From assembly GCA_913045055.1 (NCBI GenBank), contig CAJWPI010000016.1, positions 1 to 36,824 on the forward strand: 36,824 bases of DNA, given 5' to 3'. A program made the translations under genes and the position numbers. Source of the stretch: an uncultured Gammaproteobacteria bacterium. Lineage in GTDB: Bacteria; Pseudomonadota; Gammaproteobacteria; Magnimaribacterales; Magnimaribacteraceae. Under the pieces are notes generated by a model. The model saw nothing but the letters and a program-made list of their open reading frames with translations. It searched no databases and was not told the DNA's origin. How positions within the stretch are numbered: the first letter of the stretch is position 1; every line of letters begins with the position of its first letter. This document shows positions 1 through 6,376 of this stretch, in pieces.

Positions 1-54
1 GCACGAGGCGGCAGATTTACAGTCTGCTGGGTTTGACCGCTCCCCAACCCCTCC
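1..54 (-). tRNA. tRNA-Tyr (GTA), 5' part, cut by window edge
   Basis: Reading the minus strand from 54, the acceptor GGAGGGG is followed by a D-arm with the GAGCGGTCAAA pattern. The anticodon arm is GCAGA-CTGTAAA-TCTGC, with anticodon GTA at bases 18-20. The beginning of a long variable arm follows, as expected for bacterial class II tRNA-Tyr. The T-arm and 3' end lie outside the window. In E. coli a tRNA-Tyr and a tRNA-Thr(TGT) also sit close to birA, so the neighbourhood is partly conserved but rearranged here. Confidence 0.9.
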
Positions 55-140
55 TTCAAATTAAAAATAGCGGGCAATTCTGCGGTTGTCAGAATACCTT
101 GTCAACTTAATTTAATAGATTTGTTATCCTGTTAAATTAA
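55..140. promoter_or_regulatory. Divergent promoter region for tRNA-Tyr and birA
   Basis: On the plus strand, TTGTCA (99-104) and TGTTAT (122-127) are 17 bases apart. They would start birA mRNA about 7 bases before its ATG, so the leader would be almost absent; no Shine-Dalgarno sequence is visible there. On the minus strand the same bases read TTGACA. A second pair, CTGACA and TATTTT with a 17-base spacer, ends 8 bases before the tRNA-Tyr gene. The assignments are by eye from consensus matches only. Confidence 0.4.
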
Positions 141-950
141 ATGACTGAAAAAAAGCAAATATTAGATAAATCTAAAATTCTTAGATACTTAGACCCTAAA
201 AACTTACTTTCTTTAAAAGAAGTCATAATTTATGAAGAAATAGGATCAACTAACGACGCAATAAAAAAAGAAATGCAAGGATTTATAAGTAAATCAGATG
301 TAATTGCTGTTCTTGCAGAAAAACAAACTGCTGGTAGAGGAACTGGGGGCAAGAAATGGTTTAGTCCTGCTTATAAAAATATCTATCTTTCTTTCTCTTG
401 GAATTCAGCCTTAGCTCCCTCCCAACTAGAAGGGTTAAGCTTGGCAGCTGCTGTTGAAGTAACAAAAGCTCTAGAGCATTCTTTAGCTTTAAAATTTAAT
501 CTCAAATGGCCTAATGACATCTTCTTATCTGGTAAAAAAGTTGGAGGGATACTTATAGAAACAACTCAATCTAATAAATTAACTAATATCGTAATTGGAA
601 TAGGATTAAATGTTTTTATGGAGAAAAAGAATAATGTGCCAATAGACCAGGATTGGACTTCTATAAGTAATTATTTGGAAGGTAAAGCTGATAGAAATAA
701 AATTATTGGTACCATTTTAAATGTTCTTATTGATCTAAGAGGAAAATTTGAAGATAGAGGTTTTGCACCATACAAACCTCTTTTTGAAGACCTCAATCTA
801 TTAAAGGACCAAATATGTGAAGTAGATTTTCATGGAAAAAGACTTAATGGCATAGTAAAAGGGATTAGTGATAAAGGAGAACTTGTTTTTGCAACTAAAG
901 AAAAGATGTTCTTTCTTAGAAGTGGACAAGCTCTTATAAAGAAAGCTTAA
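141..950 (+). CDS. birA: Biotin--[acetyl-CoA-carboxylase] ligase, monofunctional (no HTH)
   Basis: Joins biotin to the carrier-protein subunit of acetyl-CoA carboxylase through biotinyl-5'-AMP, in the cytoplasm. The 269-residue protein shows the ligase signature: a GSTN motif near residues 35-38, the biotinyl-AMP loop GRGTGGKKW (65-73), KWPND (122-126) and GGILIE (135-140), then a small C-terminal beta domain. E. coli BirA is about 320 residues and begins with a winged helix that represses the biotin operon. That domain is absent here. An in-frame TAA lies directly before the ATG (138-140), so no longer form is possible. The enzyme should therefore biotinylate but not regulate transcription. 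A tRNA-Thr gene follows 46 bases downstream on the same strand. Confidence 0.93.
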   Translation: MTEKKQILDKSKILRYLDPKNLLSLKEVIIYEEIGSTNDAIKKEMQGFISKSDVIAVLAEKQTAGRGTGGKKWFSPAYKNIYLSFSWNSALAPSQLEGLSLAAAVEVTKALEHSLALKFNLKWPNDIFLSGKKVGGILIETTQSNKLTNIVIGIGLNVFMEKKNNVPIDQDWTSISNYLEGKADRNKIIGTILNVLIDLRGKFEDRGFAPYKPLFEDLNLLKDQICEVDFHGKRLNGIVKGISDKGELVFATKEKMFFLRSGQALIKKA

Positions 951-951
951 A

Positions 952-980
952 TTGATAAAAGAGATTTTCTCTATGATAAA
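952..980 (+). promoter_or_regulatory. Candidate promoter for tRNA-Thr
   Basis: TTGATA (952-957) and GATAAA (975-980) are separated by exactly 17 bases. A GC-containing discriminator (ATGCCGCAAG) and a T-run lead into the tRNA at 997. The position fits a dedicated tRNA promoter just after the birA stop codon. The call rests on consensus similarity only. Confidence 0.4.
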
Positions 981-996
981 ATGCCGCAAGTTTTTA

Positions 997-1073
997 GCTG
1001 GCGTAGCTCAGTTAGGTAGAGCAGCTGATTTGTAATCAGCCGGTCGTTGGTTCAAATCCAATCGCCAGCTCCA
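997..1073 (+). tRNA. tRNA-Thr (TGT), complete
   Basis: The acceptor GCTGGCG (997-1003) pairs with CGCCAGC (1063-1069), followed by discriminator T and an encoded CCA (1071-1073). The anticodon arm GCTGA-TTTGTAA-TCAGC (1024-1040) has anticodon TGT, which reads ACA threonine codons. The T-arm carries GGTTCAAATCC. This is the only complete copy; its 3' half recurs at 1861 and 2624. It is the presumed attachment site of the two cassettes that follow. Confidence 0.97.
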
Positions 1074-1099
1074 GCTTGAGATTCATTTATAAGAAGTTT

Positions 1100-1699
1100 C
1101 TAATTTAAGATTGCTTCTATTACAGCTCTTTTAACTAACGTGCCTAGTATATTACCTATTAAAGAATTGCCTTTGGTTACGATTTCTCCGTCTTTAAATT
1201 CACAAGGTTCAGTTCCTTGGTTAGGTACATAACAAGTACCTTTTCCATGAAAACTATTATTATAGAATTGCCCTTCATATATGCTTCCACTACCCCATCT
1301 GTAGGTTCCTGTACCGTGAATTTTGCCTGCTTGATATTCACCGACATATTTGTCTCCATCAGCCCAAGTGAAGGTTCCGTAGCCGTGGCGCTTATCTAAT
1401 TGATATTCACCGATATATTTGCTTCCATTGGCCTCAGTGTGGGTTCCTGTACCGTGGCGTTTGCCTGCTTGATATTCACCGACATATTTGCCTCCCTCAG
1501 CCCAAGTGTAGGTTCCGTAGCCGTGAAATACGTTATCCTTCCATTCACCGACATACATATATTCTTCAGCTGTGGAGGATCCAAAACACAAGTGCCACCA
1601 TAGTCCTTCTACTGATTCAGGACAAGGAGGTAGTTTATCGGCAAGCAGCCCAGCAGCAAATAGCAGTAGGGATAGGACAATTAAAAAGATTTTTTTCAT
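1100..1699 (-). CDS. Exported MORN-repeat protein (cassette 1 cargo)
   Basis: A 199-residue protein with an N-terminal signal peptide (residues 1 to about 20, MKK followed by a leucine-rich stretch and AAGLLA). Five MORN repeats of 23 residues follow at about 48-162, each built around Y-[VIE]-G-[EQ]-[WYF]...HG.GT. The C-terminal tail of about 35 residues is not repetitive. MORN repeats form beta-hairpin ribbons used in membrane or protein contacts; no catalytic domain is visible. The repeats are also visible as a 69-bp DNA periodicity. No clear Shine-Dalgarno sequence precedes the ATG, but a TATAAT-like box lies upstream (complement of 1727-1732). As the only gene in its tRNA-flanked unit it is the likely cargo. 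Its function is unknown. Confidence 0.85.
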   Translation of the reverse strand: MKKIFLIVLSLLLFAAGLLADKLPPCPESVEGLWWHLCFGSSTAEEYMYVGEWKDNVFHGYGTYTWAEGGKYVGEYQAGKRHGTGTHTEANGSKYIGEYQLDKRHGYGTFTWADGDKYVGEYQAGKIHGTGTYRWGSGSIYEGQFYNNSFHGKGTCYVPNQGTEPCEFKDGEIVTKGNSLIGNILGTLVKRAVIEAILN

Positions 1700-1791
1700 A
1701 TAATTATGAGTGCAAATACAGGAATAATTATAAATTTCTTCATGTATTAACTATACCAAAGCTGTACAAAAATTACACAAATTTGATTTAA

Positions 1792-1910
1792 TCAACCTAT
1801 AGTCAACCAAACAATATGTTGAATAAATAAGGGTTTTATGGAGAGAAAGAGGGTAAACTTCTGATTTGTAATCAGCCGGTCGTTGGTTCAAATCCAATCG
1901 CCAGCTCCAG
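1792..1910 (+). repeat. Cassette right-end module, copy A
   Basis: Bases 1803-1910 align without gaps to 2566-2673, with 5 differences in 108 bases. The left part holds TCAACC at 1792-1797 and again at 1803-1808, a period of 11 bases or about one helical turn. An A+T-rich spacer leads to the tRNA-Thr 3' fragment. Direct repeats about one turn apart, next to a tRNA core, resemble arm-type binding sites of tyrosine recombinases. That role is inferred. Confidence 0.75.
1861..1909 (+). pseudogene. tRNA-Thr 3' fragment, copy 2 (att-like)
   Basis: Identical to bases 1025-1073 of the complete tRNA-Thr: most of the anticodon arm, variable loop, T-arm, acceptor 3' strand and CCA. The acceptor 5' strand and D-arm are missing, and the preceding bases do not resemble a tRNA. 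It cannot fold as a tRNA and is best read as an attachment-site duplication. Confidence 0.9.
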
Positions 1911-1954
1911 TCTTTTAAGACTTCTAGTTTAATTACCTTTTTCTTTAAAAGAGT

Positions 1955-2401
1955 CTATAGCCCAGTTTTTTGTTTTATTTTTTCTTTTGCACCAAGAGCA
2001 CCTAAAACAATTATGATACTTAATCCAACCACTACCGCTCCTTGTACTATATTTTGAAACATTCCCCACCAAAAACTGGATGCTCTAATATTAACTATCC
2101 ATGCCCAAAGCAGTATTATAAGTCCCCAATAAAATACCCAAGTTCCAGCTCCACTAGACAATACACTTGAAAAAGTCAGGAAATCTAAAAAATTCGCTTC
2201 GGGTTCGTTAACCCCAGAGATAATACCTCCTATAAGCAAACCCTGACCTATTAGAAGTCCCCAGCTTGACCCTGTGAAGAAGAAGTTTCTATTAAATTTT
2301 TCTTTATATTGACCTATTAAATGAACAATTAAAGATAAAAGTACAATGCCCCCTACTACACCTAAACTTATATAGAATCCAAATAAAAAATTTTCATTCA
2401 T
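1955..2401 (-). CDS. Small four-helix membrane protein (cassette 2 cargo)
   Basis: A 148-residue hydrophobic protein with about four predicted membrane segments (roughly residues 7-29, 43-61, 87-107 and 116-138). Short loops include a charged KEKFNRN segment after the first helix and a lysine-rich tail. I do not recognise the family and see no catalytic motif. A strong Shine-Dalgarno sequence (GGGGGAG) stands just upstream of the ATG, and a TATAGT box lies further upstream (complement of 2430-2435). It is the only gene in its tRNA-flanked unit, and like the MORN gene next door it reads toward the intact tRNA. Confidence 0.75.
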   Translation of the reverse strand: MNENFLFGFYISLGVVGGIVLLSLIVHLIGQYKEKFNRNFFFTGSSWGLLIGQGLLIGGIISGVNEPEANFLDFLTFSSVLSSGAGTWVFYWGLIILLWAWIVNIRASSFWWGMFQNIVQGAVVVGLSIIIVLGALGAKEKIKQKTGL

Positions 2402-2527
2402 AATCTCCCCCTAAAAACTCTCCAATACCACTATACTAAAAATTCTTTCTTAAAACTTCTTTAACTAACTATAACAAACAACAGATTATCAGACTACAAA
2501 GTTTAATTTATGTACTGATAAGATTAG

Positions 2528-2673
2528 TCACCCTATAGTCAACCACAGAATGACTTTCGCTTTAATCAACCAAACAATATGTTGAATAAATAAGGGTTTT
2601 AAAGAGAAAAAGAAGGTAAACTTCTTATTTGTAATCAGCCGGTCGTTGGTTCAAATCCAATCGCCAGCTCCAG
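2528..2673 (+). repeat. Cassette right-end module, copy B
   Basis: Bases 2566-2673 match 1803-1910 with 5 mismatches. Further left, TCACCC (2528-2533) and TCAACC (2539-2544) repeat the 11-base period and share the CTATAG spacer seen in copy A. A third TCAACC is at 2566-2571. Relative to copy A there is an extra 27 bases ending in a repeat of TCAACC, so the arm differs by a short duplication or insertion. Confidence 0.72.
2624..2672 (+). pseudogene. tRNA-Thr 3' fragment, copy 3 (att-like)
   Basis: Matches tRNA-Thr bases 1025-1073 with one substitution (T at 2626 where the tRNA has G at 1027), inside the anticodon stem. It ends in CCA, 31 bases before the rnr start. Like copy 2 it lacks the 5' half and cannot be a tRNA. 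Its single difference suggests it is the older duplication. Confidence 0.88.
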
Positions 2674-2703
2674 TCTTTTATAAATGATGCTAAAAAACTT
2701 ATC

Positions 2704-4620
2704 TTGAATATCAAAGGTACTATTCAGAAACTCCCTAATGGGAGATTTAGATTATTCGAAGAGAACAAAGACAGAACTTTCAAAGTGTCTCAAAAAGAGC
2801 TTAGAAAGATTTTTCCTGGGGATAAAGTTATATGCTCTTTAACATCAAGAGGCTGGGCTGTTATTGATAAAGTTATTGAAAGAAATACTACGGAATTTCT
2901 AGGAAGAATCCATAAATCAAATAGGAATTACCAAGCTATTCCTTTCGGACTTGATAAAAATTTTTTAACAGTAATAAAAGGGAAAGTACCAAATTCAATC
3001 ACCAGAAATTCCATTGTAAAAATTAGAATAACTGTTCAACCTCAACAAAATAGCCAAGCAAGAGGATTTATTGTTAAAACCTTAGATGGAAATAAGGAAG
3101 AAGTGATGGCAAACGAAGTTGCTATATCTACTTACAATATTAATTCTGAATGGACTAAACCAGTAGTTAAGGAAGCAAGAAGTATTCAGAAGAGATTTAA
3201 AGAAAAACTAGAGAATCAATTCGATTTAACTGAGAAGAACTTTGTGACTATTGATGGCCAAAATGCAAAAGATTTTGATGATGCTGTGTATGCAGAGAAA
3301 GACCAAGACAATAACTTTGTGCTTTATGTTGCTATAGCAAATGTATCAAATTTTATAGATGAAGGAAGTTTTATAGACCAAGAAGCCAGGAAAAGAGGCA
3401 CCTCTGTATATTTTGTAAACAAGGTTATCCCCATGCTTCCGGAGATAATAAGCAATGATCTTTGTTCACTAAAGCCTAATGAGACTAGATCCTGTCTTAT
3501 TTGTAAAATTCGTTTGAACAACAAAGGATCAATACTAGAGGCTTCTTTTTTTGAAGGCCTGATTAGTTCTAAGGCAAGGCTTATCTATGAAAGGGTATCA
3601 AAGAATTTTGAGGAAAATCTATTTCATGGTGACCAGGCTGACTGTCTGAGGATTCTAAATGAAATTTATGAACTACTCAGGAGAGTTAAAGTAGAAAGGG
3701 GAGCATTAGATATTGAAATACCTGAATTTTTTCCTAAGTTTACGGGAGGAAAAATAGAAAAATTCGTCAGCCTATCAAGAGATAAAGCTCACAAAGTAAT
3801 AGAAGAGTGCATGCTTTTGGCGAATATTTGTGCTGCAAAGATTACGCAAGAAAACAATATACCCTCTTTATATAGAATTCACCCCAAACCAGAGAAATCC
3901 AAGTTAAAGAATCTTTCAGGCTTTTTAAGATCCAGGGGAATAAATACAAAAATGAATTCAGGAATACATCCTAAAGAACTTTCAACTATCCTCTCTCGAA
4001 ATCTTTCAAGAAAAGAAAAAGGAATATTGCATCAACAAATCTTACAGACAATGAGCTTAGCTTCTTATTCTAATAAAAGTTCAAGTCATTTTGGTTTAGC
4101 TTATGAAGCTTATACTCACTTCACCTCCCCTATTCGTAGATATCCAGACTTGATGGTCCATAGAATAATTAGGAAATTGATAAAAAAATCAGGTAAGAAA
4201 GAAATATTCTTAAAAAATGAGAAAGAAAAAGAAAATAACAAAATAAAGAAAGATAAATTAATGGAAAAGATTGCTGCCGAATCTTCCTTTGCTGAACGTA
4301 ATGCAGAAGAGGCAACTAGAAAAGCTATAAAGATTATAAAATGTGAATGTGCTAAAAAGCATATAGGTAAGTCCTTTAACGGTACTATTGTTAATGTAAC
4401 TGCCTTTGGCATCTTTGTTTTATTAAGTGAGTTAAATATTGAGGGTTTATGTCACATAAAAAACCTACCTGGCAAAGATTTTTATGATTATGAAGAAGTG
4501 AGTAAGAGTTTAATAGGAAGATTTTCTAAAACAATTTTCTCTCTTGGAGATTCTGTTAGGGTTAAGATTTATGCTTCAAATTCAGAGCTTCAAAGAATAG
4601 ACCTTAAATTATGCAATTAA
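2704..4620 (+). CDS. rnr: RNase II/R-family 3'-5' exoribonuclease
   Basis: Processive 3'-5' hydrolysis of RNA. N-terminal cold-shock-like domains occupy about residues 1-160. The RNB catalytic domain follows, with the metal-binding aspartates in IDGQNAKDFDDA (D184, D190, D192, D193) and the downstream motifs IPMLPE and HFTSPIRRYPDLMVHR. A C-terminal S1 domain starts near residue 555. At 638 residues it lacks both the N-terminal helix-turn-helix and the basic tail of E. coli RNase R (about 813). Pairing with rlmB favours RNase R over RNase II. The TTG at 2704 is the first start-like codon in the frame, which is open back to a TAA at 2632 inside the tRNA fragment; the nearest in-frame ATG is residue 135. 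No clear Shine-Dalgarno sequence is seen. Confidence 0.9.
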   Translation: MNIKGTIQKLPNGRFRLFEENKDRTFKVSQKELRKIFPGDKVICSLTSRGWAVIDKVIERNTTEFLGRIHKSNRNYQAIPFGLDKNFLTVIKGKVPNSITRNSIVKIRITVQPQQNSQARGFIVKTLDGNKEEVMANEVAISTYNINSEWTKPVVKEARSIQKRFKEKLENQFDLTEKNFVTIDGQNAKDFDDAVYAEKDQDNNFVLYVAIANVSNFIDEGSFIDQEARKRGTSVYFVNKVIPMLPEIISNDLCSLKPNETRSCLICKIRLNNKGSILEASFFEGLISSKARLIYERVSKNFEENLFHGDQADCLRILNEIYELLRRVKVERGALDIEIPEFFPKFTGGKIEKFVSLSRDKAHKVIEECMLLANICAAKITQENNIPSLYRIHPKPEKSKLKNLSGFLRSRGINTKMNSGIHPKELSTILSRNLSRKEKGILHQQILQTMSLASYSNKSSSHFGLAYEAYTHFTSPIRRYPDLMVHRIIRKLIKKSGKKEIFLKNEKEKENNKIKKDKLMEKIAAESSFAERNAEEATRKAIKIIKCECAKKHIGKSFNGTIVNVTAFGIFVLLSELNIEGLCHIKNLPGKDFYDYEEVSKSLIGRFSKTIFSLGDSVRVKIYASNSELQRIDLKLCN

Positions 4621-5369
4621 ATAAAGATCAAGAACTGATTACTGGTATAAATACTGTGATGAGTATTTTAAAGGAAAGACCTAGATCAATAGATGTCCTC
4701 TACATAAAAGATACAAATCGAAATCAAAGACTTGAACAGTTGCTCTACTTTGCAGAGAAAAAAAGAATAAATATTGATAAAAAAGATTCTCTTTTTTTTA
4801 AAAAACAGTTTTCTGAAGAGAAGCATCAGGGGGTAGCAATTAAGTGCAACAAGAGAACAGAAGAAAATGAAAATTTTCTGCGTGACCTGGTAGAAAAGAA
4901 AAAAACCCTTTTTCTTTTACTTCTAGATGGGATTACTGATCCTCATAATGTTGGAGCTTGTCTGAGGTCTGCAGCTGCCGCTGAAGTAGATGCAGTAATA
5001 GTCCCAAAAAATAGGGCTTGTCATCTCACGTCTACGGTAAGGAAAGTTTCTTTAGGAGGTGCTGAACTTATACCATTTGTTGTTGTCATAAATCTAACAA
5101 GAACAATTGAATGGTTACAAATAAAGGGGGTAAAAATTATAGGAACTTCAGTATCTACTACAAACGTATATTCTAATGCTAACTTAAAAGGCAGTATTGG
5201 ATTTGTAATCGGATCAGAACAAAAAGGATTAAGACGTTTAGTAGAGAAAAATTGCGATGAACTAATATCGATACCTATGTCAGAGAAAATGGAAAGTCTT
5301 AACGCCTCAGTCACAGCAGGAATAGTGCTATTTGAATACTTAAAACAAAATAACCTTCCTAATTTATAA
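4611..5369 (+). CDS. rlmB: 23S rRNA 2'-O-ribose methyltransferase, SpoU family
   Basis: SAM-dependent methylation of a ribose 2'-OH in 23S rRNA (G2251 in E. coli). The 252-residue protein has an N-terminal substrate-binding domain (about 1-85) and a SPOUT knot domain. The knot has motif 1 around residues 103-118 (DGITDPHNVGACLRSA), motif 2 FVIGSEQKGLRRLV near 196-209, and motif 3 IPMSEKMESLNASVTAG near 222-238. Length is normal for RlmB. The ATG lies inside the end of rnr (10-base overlap), so the two are likely co-translated; rnr-rlmB is a common gammaproteobacterial pair. Confidence 0.93.
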   Translation: MQLNKDQELITGINTVMSILKERPRSIDVLYIKDTNRNQRLEQLLYFAEKKRINIDKKDSLFFKKQFSEEKHQGVAIKCNKRTEENENFLRDLVEKKKTLFLLLLDGITDPHNVGACLRSAAAAEVDAVIVPKNRACHLTSTVRKVSLGGAELIPFVVVINLTRTIEWLQIKGVKIIGTSVSTTNVYSNANLKGSIGFVIGSEQKGLRRLVEKNCDELISIPMSEKMESLNASVTAGIVLFEYLKQNNLPNL

Positions 5370-5391
5370 GTTAATTCTATAGAATGCCATC

Positions 5392-6312
5392 ATGCTAGCC
5401 CAACGCACACTAACAAACTCAATCAAAGCAGCTGGAATAGGCCTTCACAGCGGAGATCCAATTTCTCTAAGCTTAATACCAGCACCTCCAAATACAGGAA
5501 TTGTTTTCAGAAGAATAGATACTACTCCTGAAGTAGAGATTCCAGCGAGAACAGAGAACGTAGGGGATACAACTTTATCTACAACCTTAACAAAAGATTC
5601 TGTATCAATTTCAACAGTAGAACATCTTCTATCTGCTATGGCAGGTTTGGGTATTGATAATGCTTATGTAGAGGTAGATGCTCCAGAAGTACCTATAATG
5701 GATGGAAGCGCTGGACCATTTGTCTTCCTTATTCAATCAGCTGGAATAAATGAACAAAACGCTCCAAAGAAATTTATAAGAATTAAAGAGAAAGTAAAAG
5801 TGCAGTACAAAGATGCGTGGGCACAAGTATCTCCTTATGAAGGTTTTAAAGTAAGTTTTACAATGCTTTTTGATCACCCTGTTCACAAACAACACACAAA
5901 CAATGCCTCAATAAACTTTAATAGTACGACTTTTGTGAAAGAAGTAAGTAGAGCTAGAACTTTTGGTTTAATGAGCGACTTAGAGAAACTAAAAGAACAG
6001 AATAAGGGACTTGGAGCTAGCATGAAGAATGCTATCGCTATTGGAGATAAGGGCATACTTAATGGTGAAGGAATGAGGTTTGAAGACGAGATGGTGAAAC
6101 ATAAAATCTTAGATGCAATTGGAGACCTTTACCTATTAGGACATAATCTAGTAGGATCGTTTGAAGGATATAAGTCAGGTCATAAAGTAAATAATGCTCT
6201 GCTTAGAGAACTAGTGACTAGACCAGAGACTTGGGAAATACTATCTTTTGATGATCCAAGCAAGTCTCCTATCACTTATTTGGACCCTATAATTGATCCT
6301 AGTTCAGGATAA
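5392..6312 (+). CDS. lpxC: UDP-3-O-acyl-N-acetylglucosamine deacetylase
   Basis: Zinc enzyme that removes the acetyl group in the committed step of lipid A synthesis, so the organism makes lipopolysaccharide. The 306-residue length is typical. Zinc ligands are visible as H78 (in STVEHLLSA), H237 and D241 (HKILDAIGD), and the general acid-base H264 lies in KSGHKVNN. The MDGSAGPF motif is at 103-110. It begins 22 bases after rlmB and is followed by secA. In E. coli lpxC likewise precedes secA, but with secM between; no secM-like gene is present here. Confidence 0.96.
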   Translation: MLAQRTLTNSIKAAGIGLHSGDPISLSLIPAPPNTGIVFRRIDTTPEVEIPARTENVGDTTLSTTLTKDSVSISTVEHLLSAMAGLGIDNAYVEVDAPEVPIMDGSAGPFVFLIQSAGINEQNAPKKFIRIKEKVKVQYKDAWAQVSPYEGFKVSFTMLFDHPVHKQHTNNASINFNSTTFVKEVSRARTFGLMSDLEKLKEQNKGLGASMKNAIAIGDKGILNGEGMRFEDEMVKHKILDAIGDLYLLGHNLVGSFEGYKSGHKVNNALLRELVTRPETWEILSFDDPSKSPITYLDPIIDPSSG

Positions 6313-6316
6313 CTTC

Positions 6317-6359
6317 TTAGAAAATTTCTAACTTAGTCTCGCAAATTGATAGAATTTGC
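6317..6359. promoter_or_regulatory. Two inverted repeats between lpxC and secA
   Basis: TTAGAAA-A-TTTCTAA (6317-6331) and GCAAATT-GATAG-AATTTGC (6341-6359) are both perfect 7-bp stems. The second ends 17 bases before the secA ATG and has no T-run on either side, so it is not a typical intrinsic terminator. It could be an RNA hairpin in the secA leader or a protein-binding site. Confidence 0.4.
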
Positions 6360-6376
6360 TCATTACAACTACTTAA

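Larger units (their letters stand above)
1075..1910. mobile_element. tRNA-Thr-associated cassette 1 (836 bp, MORN cargo)
   Basis: The unit runs from just after the complete tRNA-Thr to the end of a 50-bp exact copy of that tRNA's 3' part (1025-1074 equals 1861-1910). The intact tRNA on one side and the 3' fragment on the other are the pattern left by site-specific integration at a tRNA. It contains one gene, on the minus strand, and no recombinase. The exact edges cannot be placed, because crossover could lie anywhere in the 50-bp identity. Mobility is inferred from structure and from the second unit with the same layout. Confidence 0.65.
1911..2673. mobile_element. tRNA-Thr-associated cassette 2 (763 bp, membrane-protein cargo)
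   Basis: This second unit lies directly after cassette 1 and has the same architecture: one minus-strand gene, then the conserved right-end arm and tRNA-Thr 3' fragment. Its right end abuts rnr. The unit starts with the 12-base palindrome GTCTTTTAAGAC (1910-1921). The stretch 2402-2527 shows only the upstream region of the cargo gene. No recombinase is encoded. Confidence 0.62.

Noticed and set aside
1250-1560. Tandem DNA repeats resembling a CRISPR array
   Set aside because: The period is 69 bases with repeats encoding 23-residue MORN units in one open frame; there are no unique spacers between identical repeats.
1861-1909. A second functional tRNA-Thr
   Set aside because: Only the 3' half is present; the acceptor 5' strand and D-arm are missing. 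The same holds for the copy at 2624-2672.
1075-2673. Small recombinase or toxin-antitoxin gene hidden in the cassettes
   Set aside because: Frames on both strands outside the two cargo genes are short, overlap the cargo genes, and show no integrase catalytic residues or toxin-like pattern.
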